Counted from the first letter of the stretch, positions 7,304-16,621 are shown. The stretch is 38,550 nt of DNA from Patescibacteria group bacterium (GCA_018813815.1 JAHJAY010000011.1:1-38550), one strand, 5' to 3'. Program-made: numbers and translations. Notes: generated from the letters alone by a model not told the origin.

Positions 7304-9334
7304 TTACATTTTTAATTTTTTTCCGTACCACTCTTTATAATATTGCTGATAATCGCCTGATTTGACCCGCTGCCACCAAGCTTGGTTCTGCTGATACCAT
7401 TCAACTGTTTTTTGTAAATAAGTATCAAAATCGTGTTCGGGCGCATAACCAAGTTCTTTTTTCGCTTTAGACCAATCAACCGCATATCGGCGATCATGGC
7501 CGGGTCGGTCTTTGATCATGACAATCATTGATTCATCTTTGTTCAAAAGCTTGATAATTTTTTTAATCACTTGTAAATTACTAATGTCTTCGGTTAAACC
7601 GCCAATACAATAAGTCTCACCCACCCGGCCTTTTTGTAAACAAAGATCAATCGCCCGGCAATGATCATCAACATACAACCAATCACGAACATTTAAACCA
7701 TCACCATAAAGCGGCATTTTTTTATTGGCTAAAAGATTGGTAATCGCCAAGGCAATTAGTTTTTCCGGAAACTGATAAGGCCCAAAATTATTTGAAGTGT
7801 TGGTAATCGTCATCGCTAAACCATAAGTTTTAAAATAGGCACGGACCAAATGGTCAGAGGCGGCCTTACTGGCGGCATAAGGACTATTGGGGGCAAATGA
7901 AGTTTGCTCATTGAATTTTTCTTTTGAATCTAAAGCTAAAGAACCAAAAACCTCATCAGTGCTAACATGATGAAAACGTTTGACTTTATTTTTTAACGCT
8001 GCCGCCAACAAAACCTGAGTGCCGACAACATTAGTGGTTATAAACTCGGCTGGCTCAAGAATTGAGCGGTCAACATGGGTGTTGTGACAAACTATATTTC
8101 CAATGCCGCAAACAAAATTGTGAGTTTTTTCTACTTCTAAATCATAGACCCAACCTTCATAATCAATTTCAGATTTTTTCTTCTGGCTCAACCCATAATG
8201 TTGACCGGACAATTGAGTTTTAAACTCCCAACTCTTTTTATAATTTCCACGCTTCGATTCAAAAACTCTAAAATCCTTCCTTAAAAGGCTCAATAAAAGG
8301 CTAAGTTGATTAGCAAGCTTGTAGGAAGTCGTTGAATATCTTCCATCTTTTGTGCCATCGCCTTCAAGTAATTTTTTCCAAAAAAACTGCCTCTTTTCTA
8401 CTGTTAAGTCAAAAATCCAATTGGGGAAATATTTCTGATCACAATATTTCCCACAATTTTTTATTAAATAGTTAAAGAATTTCTTATTGGATACTTGTAG
8501 AGCATAGACTAATTTATAGGATTGCTTTTTATGTCTAATAATACAGTAGTTAAACCCAAATTCTGCTTTTATTGCTCTACCTAAACTCTCAAGCCATTTT
8601 TTGTTTCCCTGACTAATTTCTACAATATAACCCCCATTGGCTTTATTGAAAGTTGCATTTCCTTCTGTAATATAAGCGGCTAAAATCTTCAGAAGATCTT
8701 TGCTGGTTTTTTTGTGTTTTTTCCTCACTTCATTGACTTCTCTCACAACTAATAATTCTGGGTTTGACCTAGGATTAGTTAACTCAAGGTTTGCCGAGTA
8801 AATGGAATGGTTTGGAGTTGCTTCTATAACGCCCCATTTTTGTTTTAATTTAATAATTTTACCTTTATACCAATGTCGAGTAATCGCTTTAATTGGCATC
8901 CATTGACCACCATTAAGAAAACTTAATGCCTTAGTTTGTCTTCCTTTCAAAAAAATAATTTCTCCTTTGTCGGTTTTTCGGGGTTTATTATTTTTCGATT
9001 GCTCAATCCACAATCCAGCAAAAGTAACCATTCTCGTTCCTATACGAGGAGTTGATTGAATTGGAATATAAATATTTTCAGGAATGCTTTCAGCCGCAAA
9101 ATGAATAACAATCTCAACGTCACTCATTACTTGATTAACCAGCTTGGAATCGCAAATATCACCCCTAACAAAAGAGTATTGAGGGTTATTCTCAAGCGCC
9201 TTAAGGTTCTCTAAATTACCGGCATAAGTCAATTTGTCTAAATTAATTAATTGATCCTCAGGATGATTACTTAACCAATAATGAATAAAGTTAGCGCCAA
9301 TAAAACCGGCTCCACCAGTGACTAATAACTTCAC
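7304..9334 (-). CDS. rfbB: dTDP-glucose 4,6-dehydratase precursor containing an intein (GTG start)
   Basis: N-extein MKLLVTGGAGFIGANFIHYWL...IHFAAE; C-extein THVDRSILEPAEFITTNVVGT...STDEVFG...YAASKAASDHL...NNFGPYQFPEKLI. The spliced product would be 340 aa, a normal RfbB length. Confidence 0.95.
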   Translation of the reverse strand: MKLLVTGGAGFIGANFIHYWLSNHPEDQLINLDKLTYAGNLENLKALENNPQYSFVRGDICDSKLVNQVMSDVEIVIHFAAESIPENIYIPIQSTPRIGTRMVTFAGLWIEQSKNNKPRKTDKGEIIFLKGRQTKALSFLNGGQWMPIKAITRHWYKGKIIKLKQKWGVIEATPNHSIYSANLELTNPRSNPELLVVREVNEVRKKHKKTSKDLLKILAAYITEGNATFNKANGGYIVEISQGNKKWLESLGRAIKAEFGFNYCIIRHKKQSYKLVYALQVSNKKFFNYLIKNCGKYCDQKYFPNWIFDLTVEKRQFFWKKLLEGDGTKDGRYSTTSYKLANQLSLLLSLLRKDFRVFESKRGNYKKSWEFKTQLSGQHYGLSQKKKSEIDYEGWVYDLEVEKTHNFVCGIGNIVCHNTHVDRSILEPAEFITTNVVGTQVLLAAALKNKVKRFHHVSTDEVFGSLALDSKEKFNEQTSFAPNSPYAASKAASDHLVRAYFKTYGLAMTITNTSNNFGPYQFPEKLIALAITNLLANKKMPLYGDGLNVRDWLYVDDHCRAIDLCLQKGRVGETYCIGGLTEDISNLQVIKKIIKLLNKDESMIVMIKDRPGHDRRYAVDWSKAKKELGYAPEHDFDTYLQKTVEWYQQNQAWWQRVKSGDYQQYYKEWYGKKLKM
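8081..9088 (-). mobile_element. intein with LAGLIDADG-type homing endonuclease region (336 aa) in RfbB
   Basis: Ser1 (SIPENIYIPI), block B-like ATPNHSIYS, two LAGLIDADG-like helices (LLKILAAYITEGN; FFWKKLLEGDGT), block F-like VYDLEVEKTHNFV, C-terminal GNIVCHN, then Thr+1. Removal restores FAAE-THVDRSI. Confidence 0.93.
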
Positions 9335-9415
9335 TTAATTTCTCCTTTCAAATACTGCTCATATATTTTACCAATGTTGATCCTTTTTTTAAGGGTTAAA
9401 ACTTCTTCCGCTTCT

Positions 9416-10294
9416 TTACCAACCTCCCGAAGCGCCGCCGCCGCCAGAACTACCGCCGCTAAAACCACCAAAACCACCACTACTGGTGTTACTGTGTTTG
9501 GAAGAAAATCCACCCCAACTTGATCGCCAGGAAGTTGATTTACCGGCCTTTTTAAGCTTTTTATAGTTTTGAGAAAATAACCAATCTAAAAACAAACCCG
9601 TTAAAATAAAAATAATTATCATGAAAAAACTTGAGCCGGCCATTACCCGATAAGCCAAACCTAAAAATCCTCCCACCACACCACCGGCATAAAAACTTTT
9701 ACTTCGGGACAAAAAAGCGAACACGTAAATAAACAAACAAACCAATAAAATAAATCCTGCAGGCCAAGTGGCGCCTGCTTGATACACTGAATCAAGCACT
9801 TTCCCGGAGCCAGTTTCCAAACGCGCAATTAAAGCTTCAACTGCTAAAAGTACGCCTTGTTCATAATTATCCTGTTTAAACGCCGACGCCATCTCATCTC
9901 TGATAATGCGGCCGGCAACAGCATCATTAATCACTGATTCCAGACCATAACCAACTTCAATTTTGATTTTCCGATCTTCTTTAGCAATTAAAAGCAAAAT
10001 ACCATTATCTTTATCTTTTTGACCAATACCCCACTGCTCAAAAATCTCTACGGCCGCGTTTTCAACTGTGTCTTCTTCTAAAGAAACAATCGTAGCAATG
10101 GCAATTTCTATTGAAGTTTGAGCCTTAAAATCAACTAATTTAACTTCCAGCTGTTGAATAAATTCCGGAGTAAATAACTGAGCAAAATCATTAACATGCC
10201 CCTGAGGTTGAGGCCAAACCTTAGCCTGTACCCTAAATGGAGTAATCCACAACAACAAAAAGGCTATTAATAAAGCCAGTAAAAGCTTTTTCAT
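9416..10294 (-). CDS. TPM-domain (YgcG family) membrane protein with Gly-rich C-terminus
   Basis: VNDFAQLFTPEFIQQLE, EIAIATIVSLEEDTVENAAVEIFEQWGIGQKDKDNGILLLIAKEDRKIKIEVGYGLE; C-terminus GGFGGFSGGSSGGGGASGGW. Confidence 0.93.
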   Translation of the reverse strand: MKKLLLALLIAFLLLWITPFRVQAKVWPQPQGHVNDFAQLFTPEFIQQLEVKLVDFKAQTSIEIAIATIVSLEEDTVENAAVEIFEQWGIGQKDKDNGILLLIAKEDRKIKIEVGYGLESVINDAVAGRIIRDEMASAFKQDNYEQGVLLAVEALIARLETGSGKVLDSVYQAGATWPAGFILLVCLFIYVFAFLSRSKSFYAGGVVGGFLGLAYRVMAGSSFFMIIIFILTGLFLDWLFSQNYKKLKKAGKSTSWRSSWGGFSSKHSNTSSGGFGGFSGGSSGGGGASGGW

Positions 10295-10854
10295 TAATCT
10301 CCAAAATTAACTTCAGGCGCTTGTTCAGCGGCTTCAACCGCCTCAAAATAGGCTTTGGGACTAAATCCAAAAAGCCTGGCAATTAAATTAGTGGGAAACT
10401 GTTTAATGTTGGTGTTGTAAGTCCGGACCAAATCATTAAAGCGTTTTCTTTCTACACTAACCCGGTTTTCGGTTCCGGCTAATTCGTCCATTAAACCCAT
10501 AGTTGCTTGATCAGACTTAATATCAGGATAGTTTTCAACAATAACCAAGAGTCGAGCCAAAGCCGATTCTACTTGTCCGGCTGCTTGAGCCTTGGCATCA
10601 ACTGTAGTTGCGCCGGAATAACGGGTTCGGGCTTCAGCAATATCACCAAAAACTGTTTGTTCCTGATCAAACAAACCCTTAACTGAATTAACTAAATTGG
10701 GAATTAAATCAAAGCGGCGCTGATATTGAGTTTCCACTTGAGCCCATTGAGCTTCAACCGCTTGGTTTTGCTGAACCAAATTGTTATAAGTACCGACTAA
10801 AGAAAAACCAATAAAAACGGCCACGGCTAAAATAATTAATAAGGTTTTTTTCAT
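10294..10854 (-). CDS. lemA: LemA family protein
   Basis: YNNLVQQNQAVEAQWAQVETQYQRRFDLIPNLVNSVKG, ENRVSVERKRFNDLVRTYNTNIKQFPTNLIA. Confidence 0.95.
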   Translation of the reverse strand: MKKTLLIILAVAVFIGFSLVGTYNNLVQQNQAVEAQWAQVETQYQRRFDLIPNLVNSVKGLFDQEQTVFGDIAEARTRYSGATTVDAKAQAAGQVESALARLLVIVENYPDIKSDQATMGLMDELAGTENRVSVERKRFNDLVRTYNTNIKQFPTNLIARLFGFSPKAYFEAVEAAEQAPEVNFGD

Positions 10855-10879
10855 AATCCTTCACCCCCTTTTAAAGACA

Positions 10880-11377
10880 CTAAGCATAACGATCAGCTAC
10901 GCAAGTGGCACCATAAGAGTCGGGTTTAGTTTTGGCCGTAAATCCATTGCCGGTCACCATGCCTACTACCTCTTTAATCATATCACGCGTTTCACCATGC
11001 TGGCCAACATCAATATGAATCTCCAGCTCATAGTTATTCTTACCATTAAGTCGTTTAGTCAAAAGCGGCATAAATTTTTCCGCTAAAGCTAAAGAGGCTA
11101 AAGTTTCAGCATAAATCTTATTTCGCAAGCTGGGAAAGCCATTTTGTTGTTCCTTATGCCAAAAATAACGACCGCCACAGCCTTTTTTATGAATTACAAT
11201 AGCACAAACCAAATCAGCCATTTTTTTACCTTTGAGCCGTCGGTCTTGAGAATCAGAACCAATCACCAAGCGGTAAAGCGCCTCCGGATCAGCTTCCAAA
11301 ATCTCGGCTACCTCATTGACTGTTTTTGTCAATGACAACTTACCTTTGGTTGGATTATTTAAATAATAAACTTTCAT
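10880..11377 (-). CDS. RNase H-like nuclease family (DUF458/YkuK-like)
   Basis: YRLVIGSDSQDRR ... VCAIVIHKKGCGGRYFWHKE ... LEIHIDVGQHGETRDMIKEVVGMVTGNGF. Confidence 0.8.
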   Translation of the reverse strand: MKVYYLNNPTKGKLSLTKTVNEVAEILEADPEALYRLVIGSDSQDRRLKGKKMADLVCAIVIHKKGCGGRYFWHKEQQNGFPSLRNKIYAETLASLALAEKFMPLLTKRLNGKNNYELEIHIDVGQHGETRDMIKEVVGMVTGNGFTAKTKPDSYGATCVADRYA

Positions 11378-11408
11378 AAAGATTTATTATACTACAGAAA
11401 TAAAGTCA

Positions 11409-11936
11409 TCAACCGTGCGGCTCAAAGTCACCTTGTCCAATCTTATCTATACCCAACTTAGCAAGCAAGCTAATCCCTCCAACCACGCCTACTGTCACTA
11501 TGCTTTTTGCAGGATTATCAAGTGTATTTGCAAGATTTAACATAAATAATCCGACTGATACACCAAATAAAATCTTTGAATTTTTACCAAGAAAGCGTTC
11601 CGGAAAATAACCGTGTTGAGCAGCACGGTAACTCAAAATTCCCCCTAAAACAAAAGTAAGCGTAGGAACAGGGTATTCAATTGCATGAGGAATTAAAATA
11701 GAGGCCAACAAGCCTATATCGGCCAACCTGTCAAAAGTGTGGCCCTTTTCAGAGCTGACTTCCAGCGCTCTCGCTATAGGTCCATCTATTATATCAGTTC
11801 CGGCAGCAACACCATAATAGAACATCGCCAATTCCGGATCACCATAAAACCAATTATATAAGGCAAGACCTGCCAGAACCGGACGGACACCGGTAATTAT
11901 TTGAGGGGTTAGTGTTTTAAAATATTCATTCAACAT
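11409..11936 (-). CDS. CDP-alcohol phosphatidyltransferase family protein
   Basis: Exact CAP motif DG-x2-AR-x8-G-x3-D-x3-D: DGPIARALEVSSEKGHTFDRLAD. Confidence 0.9.
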   Translation of the reverse strand: MLNEYFKTLTPQIITGVRPVLAGLALYNWFYGDPELAMFYYGVAAGTDIIDGPIARALEVSSEKGHTFDRLADIGLLASILIPHAIEYPVPTLTFVLGGILSYRAAQHGYFPERFLGKNSKILFGVSVGLFMLNLANTLDNPAKSIVTVGVVGGISLLAKLGIDKIGQGDFEPHG

Positions 11937-11982
11937 TATAGCCCTAATTATATCACTATGGGGTTATTTGTCCAAAACCAGC

Positions 11983-12546
11983 TTAAGAAGTAAAACTTTC
12001 AACCGTATAAATCAGAAGTTTAGCGTTTGCTTGTTTCCAGGCATCAGGCGGCAACCAAGCTTTGTGGCTAAGTTGGGCTAAAAACTGGGTTTTGTCAGGA
12101 AGCTGCTGCCACACCTGGGGTAAAAAAGTGGCTGACCGGCCTTGAGCGCGCAAAATCACTCCATGGACATGGGGTTTTATTTGAGCCAGTTTTTCCTCAG
12201 GAGTTTTGGCGCTAATTTCTTTTGGCGCAGAAAGCAGGGAAATTTCCAACTTTAATTGACTTAATTCCCCTTCTGTTAATGAGGGAAAACGCGGGTCTTC
12301 AAAAGCGGCTGCCTGAGCATTGTCATAAATATCCTGATAAAGCGGCTGGATTGCCCTAACATGACCAATACAGCCGCGTAACTTTTCCTGAACATATATA
12401 GTAACAAAGCTTGCGCCTTTGGTTTTAAACGAGGCAAAAGCAACTTTTTCAGGCGGAGGACAAACAGATTTCTCCTCAAACCTGTCTTTAATTGCCTGAA
12501 CGGCCAGTTTAATTAAAAAGTTTTTCTCTTGTTTATTCAAAAAAGC
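11983..12546 (-). CDS. amrA: AmmeMemoRadiSam system protein A (AMMECR1 domain)
   Basis: LRGCIGHVRAIQPLYQDIYDNAQAAAFEDPRFPSLTEGELSQLKLEISLLS. Internal Met at 12546 is preferred over 12591 because of overlap with the upstream gene. Confidence 0.92.
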   Translation of the reverse strand, partial: AFLNKQEKNFLIKLAVQAIKDRFEEKSVCPPPEKVAFASFKTKGASFVTIYVQEKLRGCIGHVRAIQPLYQDIYDNAQAAAFEDPRFPSLTEGELSQLKLEISLLSAPKEISAKTPEEKLAQIKPHVHGVILRAQGRSATFLPQVWQQLPDKTQFLAQLSHKAWLPPDAWKQANAKLLIYTVESFTS

Positions 12547-13303
12547 CATAACAACCATAACCAACAACCCGGGTTTTGTCGCCAAAGGCACCGGAATTTT
12601 TATAGTCTAAAAGTTTAGCTTGCCAACCTTTTTGCTGAGCCAATTTAATCAAGGTTAAAATTGCCCCTAAGCCACAGGCTTCAATCTTACCTGCTCGATC
12701 AAAATCAAGTTGAGGAATTACTTGATTGGCCAAACTGTCAATCGCCACTGCTTGATCATAGTTATGATAATGAGATAAATCCGAACTCACAATAATAAAT
12801 CTAATTTGATTAATTAAATTAGATAAAATATCTACTAATTGAGCATTAAAATGATTCAACAGTAGGGGAATTATTCTAAATTCTTCTAGGCTTTGTTGCA
12901 AAAATGGCAACTGGACTTCAAGCGAATGCTCATCAAGATGCGCTTGATCAAAAACATCAAATTCTGTCAGGTTTTTAGCTTTTACCTGACCTAAAGGTGT
13001 TTGCCAAGCAGTAAAACTGGCTCCAACCGGCTGGTTAAGAGAATGATGATGAGAAGAACCCAATAGCAAAATCTCAGGTTTTTTAAGCCGGGCTTTTTTA
13101 AGCAGCTTATAACCCACCGCCGCCACCGGACCAGAAAAAACATAGCCGGCATGGGGCACAATTAGCGCCCGGAGCTTACCGGATATTTTAATGCTTGGCG
13201 CCGCCTGAAGAAAAGCATTGACTTGCTCTTTAAGCCTCTCTGGTTCAGCCGGATAAAACTGACCAGCCACTGCCGGTAATCTAATTTTTGTCATTTTTTT
13301 CAC
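12533..13303 (-). CDS. amrB: AmmeMemoRadiSam system protein B (MEMO1 family)
   Basis: RLPAVAGQFYPAEPERL, ALIVPHAGYVFSGPVAAVGYKLL, LLGSSHHHSL, EHSLEVQLPFLQ, IIVSSDLSHYH. Confidence 0.94.
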   Translation of the reverse strand: MKKMTKIRLPAVAGQFYPAEPERLKEQVNAFLQAAPSIKISGKLRALIVPHAGYVFSGPVAAVGYKLLKKARLKKPEILLLGSSHHHSLNQPVGASFTAWQTPLGQVKAKNLTEFDVFDQAHLDEHSLEVQLPFLQQSLEEFRIIPLLLNHFNAQLVDILSNLINQIRFIIVSSDLSHYHNYDQAVAIDSLANQVIPQLDFDRAGKIEACGLGAILTLIKLAQQKGWQAKLLDYKNSGAFGDKTRVVGYGCYGFFE

Positions 13304-14363
13304 TTTCAGTCCAAATACCTAGAATTTTTGTCCCGCATTTTTTACACTTACTAGTTTTAGTGTCCAAATTAATAATTTTAGGCTGCCAAGCCAATCTTTT
13401 TATTAATAAAGACTTACATTGAGGACAAAAAGTATTCCCTTGAGTATAATTATCATGCGGTGCCCAAATATAAATATGTTTTAAGCCTTGTTGCCGGCCA
13501 ATTTCAGCTGTTTTTTTCAACTGTTCCACTGAAGTAAAAGGTAATTTTCGAAATTCTTGATCCGGCACCAGAAAAGGATCATATTGAGACAAATGCCAAG
13601 GAATTTGAGGATCTAATTTATCCCCAATCCACTGAGTCATTTTTTTTATCTCTTTTTCATTGTCATTAATTGTTGGAATCAAAAGCGTGGTTAACTCCAG
13701 AAAAATGCCTTTTTGATAAGCATACGCTGTGTTGGCCAAAATCTGGCCCCAAAAAGCGCCCATTTTAGCATAAGTTTTAGGGGAAAAACCTTTAAAATCA
13801 ATGTTGGCCGCGTCAATAACCGGCGCCAAACGATCAATGGTTTTTTTACTCCACGAGCCATTAGTGACAAAAACAGTCAACAAGCCGGCTTTTTTAGCTA
13901 ATTTAGCAACATTATAAACAAATTCTGACCAAATAGTTGGCTCATTGTAAGTAAAAGCAATTCCCGGCGCTTGGCTTTCTTGAACAGCGGCAATCACTTC
14001 TTCAGGCGTAACTAATTTGGCCGGATTTTTACCTTGATTTAGTTGCTCTAAAATACTGGTGGCTGGCTCACCCCAGGAACAATGAACATTTAAACACTGT
14101 TTACAGCGATAGTTACAGCCATAAGAGCCAAGAGAGAGTACTGAAACACCGGGAAAAACATGGTAAAGCGGTTTTTTCTCAATTGGATCAAGTTGATAAT
14201 GGGTAATCGCTCCATAAAGCAAATCATAGAGCTGACCGGCTTGATTTTTTTTGGACAGACAAAAACCGACTCCGCCATCGCTAATCAAACAATGACGTTG
14301 ACAAACCTGACACTGAATCTGTTTTTTGGAAAGTTTTTTAAAAAACCTAATCGCTTTCACCAA
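13281..14363 (-). CDS. amrS: AmmeMemoRadiSam system radical SAM enzyme with C-terminal zinc-ribbon-like Cys pairs
   Basis: Radical SAM CNYRCKQC, GIAFTYNEPTIWSEF, DAANIDFKGFSPKTY; C-terminal CPQC and CKKC. Confidence 0.94.
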   Translation of the reverse strand: MVKAIRFFKKLSKKQIQCQVCQRHCLISDGGVGFCLSKKNQAGQLYDLLYGAITHYQLDPIEKKPLYHVFPGVSVLSLGSYGCNYRCKQCLNVHCSWGEPATSILEQLNQGKNPAKLVTPEEVIAAVQESQAPGIAFTYNEPTIWSEFVYNVAKLAKKAGLLTVFVTNGSWSKKTIDRLAPVIDAANIDFKGFSPKTYAKMGAFWGQILANTAYAYQKGIFLELTTLLIPTINDNEKEIKKMTQWIGDKLDPQIPWHLSQYDPFLVPDQEFRKLPFTSVEQLKKTAEIGRQQGLKHIYIWAPHDNYTQGNTFCPQCKSLLIKRLAWQPKIINLDTKTSKCKKCGTKILGIWTESEKNDKN

Positions 14364-14392
14364 TTATATTGTAGCATAAATCACTCAACAAG

Positions 14393-14908
14393 CTACTTTT
14401 TCAATGCCTCGACAATCGCCTGGCCAAAAACAGTAGCTGCTGCTGGCCCAACAGCAGTGATAATCTGACCATCAACAGTTACCGGTTCGCCCGTATAAGT
14501 TATTCCCTGACTGGCAAGCTTAGCTTTTTCTGAAGCCCAAGCAGTTACTCTTTTCCCTTTAAGCAGACCGGCATTAGCCAAAATTGAAGGCGCAATACAG
14601 ATCGCGCCAACCACCTTGCCTAACCCAGACGCTTTTTGGACTAAAGCCAAAGCTTGAGGATGAGTAAAATAAATACTGCTGCCACTGCCGCCCACAAAGA
14701 TTACTGCTTGATAATCATTAAGATTAACTTCTGCAAGATCGCGGTCAACCTCTATTTCACCGCCAAGCATTCCAGTGGCTCGAACGACTTTATCTGAGGC
14801 AATTACCACTGAAATTCCGGCATCTTCTAAAACCTGTTTTGGTTCAAACAGTTCTTCATCGCGAAAGTTTTTTGGCGCCACTATCATTAAAACTTTTTTA
14901 GCCGGCAT
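14393..14908 (-). CDS. DJ-1/PfpI family protein
   Basis: KVLMIVAPKNFRDEELFEPKQVLE ... VIFVGGSGSSIYF ... VVGAICIAPSILANAGLLKGKRVTAW. Confidence 0.93.
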   Translation of the reverse strand: MPAKKVLMIVAPKNFRDEELFEPKQVLEDAGISVVIASDKVVRATGMLGGEIEVDRDLAEVNLNDYQAVIFVGGSGSSIYFTHPQALALVQKASGLGKVVGAICIAPSILANAGLLKGKRVTAWASEKAKLASQGITYTGEPVTVDGQIITAVGPAAATVFGQAIVEALKK

Positions 14909-14921
14909 TGGTTACCCTTTT

Positions 14922-15365
14922 CTAAGGTCTAATTCTGTAAGGTTTTAAAACAGTCGTGCCGTTTTTAAGAACTGAAGTAATACTCAAACGCATGTTGGTT
15001 ATATTCTGATGATAATGACAGACTCCACTCGAGCAAGTCCCAAAAAGCAGAGTTTTCGTACCGGTGTCATTAGAAATGACTGAACCGCCGGCCCCCTGGG
15101 AAATCCCATTAGCATCATAAACCAACTGATAGCTGCCGGATTCCAAATTATCAAAACCGGAAAAGTCAATTAATAATGCCCGGCGGTCAGGCCGAAAACG
15201 AACATGGGCTTTTACGCCCCGAGAAGCCCCAAAATTAACTGAACCGCCGCCGGCTTCGCTTTTCTTCCGAACGCGCTTTTTAGCTGCTTCGACCGGCGCA
15301 GCCATAATTAAAAACCCTGCAAAAACTAATAACATGATTCCGACTTTAATTCTCATTAAACTCAT
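14922..15365 (-). CDS. hypothetical secreted protein
   Basis: 147 aa, N-terminal signal-like hydrophobic segment; intact ORF. Confidence 0.6.
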   Translation of the reverse strand: MSLMRIKVGIMLLVFAGFLIMAAPVEAAKKRVRKKSEAGGGSVNFGASRGVKAHVRFRPDRRALLIDFSGFDNLESGSYQLVYDANGISQGAGGSVISNDTGTKTLLFGTCSSGVCHYHQNITNMRLSITSVLKNGTTVLKPYRIRP

Positions 15366-15381
15366 TGTATCATGTCTTTAA

Positions 15382-16023
15382 ATGATTCAAAAATATAAAA
15401 AATTTCTGCTGGCAGGCTGTTTAATTTTACTGGCAGCCGGAATCGGCTACCTGGTTTTTAAACCAGAAAAAAACCAGCTGATTAAACCAATCGGTCAGCA
15501 AGAAAAAACTGCTCCCAAAAAGTTTACCTTTGAGCTGATTGACTGGGAAGATCCGGCCGGCTTTGCTTTTTCTTATCCCCAACAATTAAAACTTGATCCC
15601 CATGAAGAAGATAAGATTAACTATTCCCATCTGGAACTTAGCAGCGATCAATACCCTGGTCGAATCATTATTATGGTTAATGATGCCAAATACCCTACAA
15701 TTGAAGACTGGCTGGCTAATGAGCCAACTGTCCAAAACGGCAATGCCCTGGACACTCAAGTGGCTGAAGTTACCGCCAAACGGATTGCTTTGCCTGAGGG
15801 TCAAGAAATTACGGCTTTTATTGATTTGGATCAGGTAATTTATCTGATTCAAAAAGAGGCGGCAGACGAAATAGAGTTTTGGGGGGCGGTTTATAAAGCA
15901 ATTCTTGATTCTTTTAAATTAACTCCTTTAGAAGGTGAAAGCGAAGCTGAATTTACCGATTGGCTCCAGGGCTTTGACACCTCTCAGGCCGATGTGGTTG
16001 AATCAGTGGAGATTATTGAGTAA
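15382..16023 (+). CDS. hypothetical membrane-anchored protein
   Basis: N-terminal TM (FLLAGCLILLAAGIGYLVF) then soluble domain; divergent from 14922-15365. Confidence 0.65.
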   Translation: MIQKYKKFLLAGCLILLAAGIGYLVFKPEKNQLIKPIGQQEKTAPKKFTFELIDWEDPAGFAFSYPQQLKLDPHEEDKINYSHLELSSDQYPGRIIIMVNDAKYPTIEDWLANEPTVQNGNALDTQVAEVTAKRIALPEGQEITAFIDLDQVIYLIQKEAADEIEFWGAVYKAILDSFKLTPLEGESEAEFTDWLQGFDTSQADVVESVEIIE

Positions 16024-16025
16024 TT

Positions 16026-16283
16026 TTAACGATATAACTGACCGTGTGTCCCAATAGCTTCAAAAATAACAATATCTTTGAACTGAAAATATAATGCTCG
16101 CCAATCGCCAGTAATATTAATGCTTCTGTAACCCTTTAGTTTCCCGCTAAGTTTATGGTTGTTGAGAACGTGATTATAGGAATCTTTAAGAAAGAGGTTG
16201 CGTCTGTTTTTAAAAGCTTGCCTTATTTTTTTAGGCGTTTTAGCATATTGTTTTTTAAACGCCTTACTGTATTTGATTTTCAT
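16026..16283 (-). CDS. type II toxin, YafQ/RelE-like mRNA interferase
   Basis: MKIKYSKAFKKQYAKTPKKI...KLSGKLKGYRSINITGDWRALYFQF...FEAIGTHGQLYR. Start overlaps the antitoxin 3' end. Confidence 0.88.
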   Translation of the reverse strand: MKIKYSKAFKKQYAKTPKKIRQAFKNRRNLFLKDSYNHVLNNHKLSGKLKGYRSINITGDWRALYFQFKDIVIFEAIGTHGQLYR

Positions 16284-16569
16284 ACTTGGCTTTTGGATTA
16301 TCCAGCCACTCATCCGCGTCTTTTGCATTGTCAAAAGCAGGAGAGACAAAACCCTTTTTAATGTCCTTCTTAGATTCCTCTAGGGTTTTAAGCAAATAAT
16401 CTGTTGGTTGTTCAGTTATGCTGAAAGATACGCTTTTGGTTCGAATTAGCTGCCTTAAGTAACCATTAATCACTGCACTTAAACTTAAACCCAGCTTTTC
16501 AGCAATTTTTTGGGCTTTATCTTTAATCGCTGCGTCAGTTCGTATATTGATAACTGCTGCGTTGGCCAT
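16264..16569 (-). CDS. type II antitoxin, RelB/DinJ family
   Basis: NAAVINIRTDAAIKDKAQKIAEKLGLSLSAVINGYLRQLIRTKSVSF. Confidence 0.9.
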   Translation of the reverse strand: MANAAVINIRTDAAIKDKAQKIAEKLGLSLSAVINGYLRQLIRTKSVSFSITEQPTDYLLKTLEESKKDIKKGFVSPAFDNAKDADEWLDNPKAKYENQIQ

Positions 16570-16580
16570 AGTATTGATAC

Positions 16581-16607
16581 TGTATATACGTTGTGGGTTG
16601 ATGTCAA
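16581..16607 (-). promoter_or_regulatory. sigma70-like promoter of the TA pair
   Basis: Minus strand TTGACA (16607-16602) and TATACA (16586-16581), immediately upstream of the antitoxin. Spacing of 15 is short; an alternative -10 is possible. Confidence 0.5.
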
Positions 16608-16621
16608 GTAGTAATAATAAT

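Noticed and set aside
8081-9088. Alternative explanation of the RfbB insertion as a fused endonuclease domain or group I intron
   Set aside because: The reading frame is continuous, splice-junction residues (Ser1, HN, Thr+1) are correct, and removal exactly restores the RfbB motif, so an intein fits best.
9331-9513. 60-aa ORF MDFLPNTVTPVVVVLVVLAAVV...
   Set aside because: Mostly an out-of-frame reading of the Gly-rich TPM C-terminus. Its last ~25 residues look protein-like but have no start of their own.
15586-15852. 88-aa minus and 81-aa plus overlapping ORFs
   Set aside because: Shadow frames of the 15382-16023 gene.
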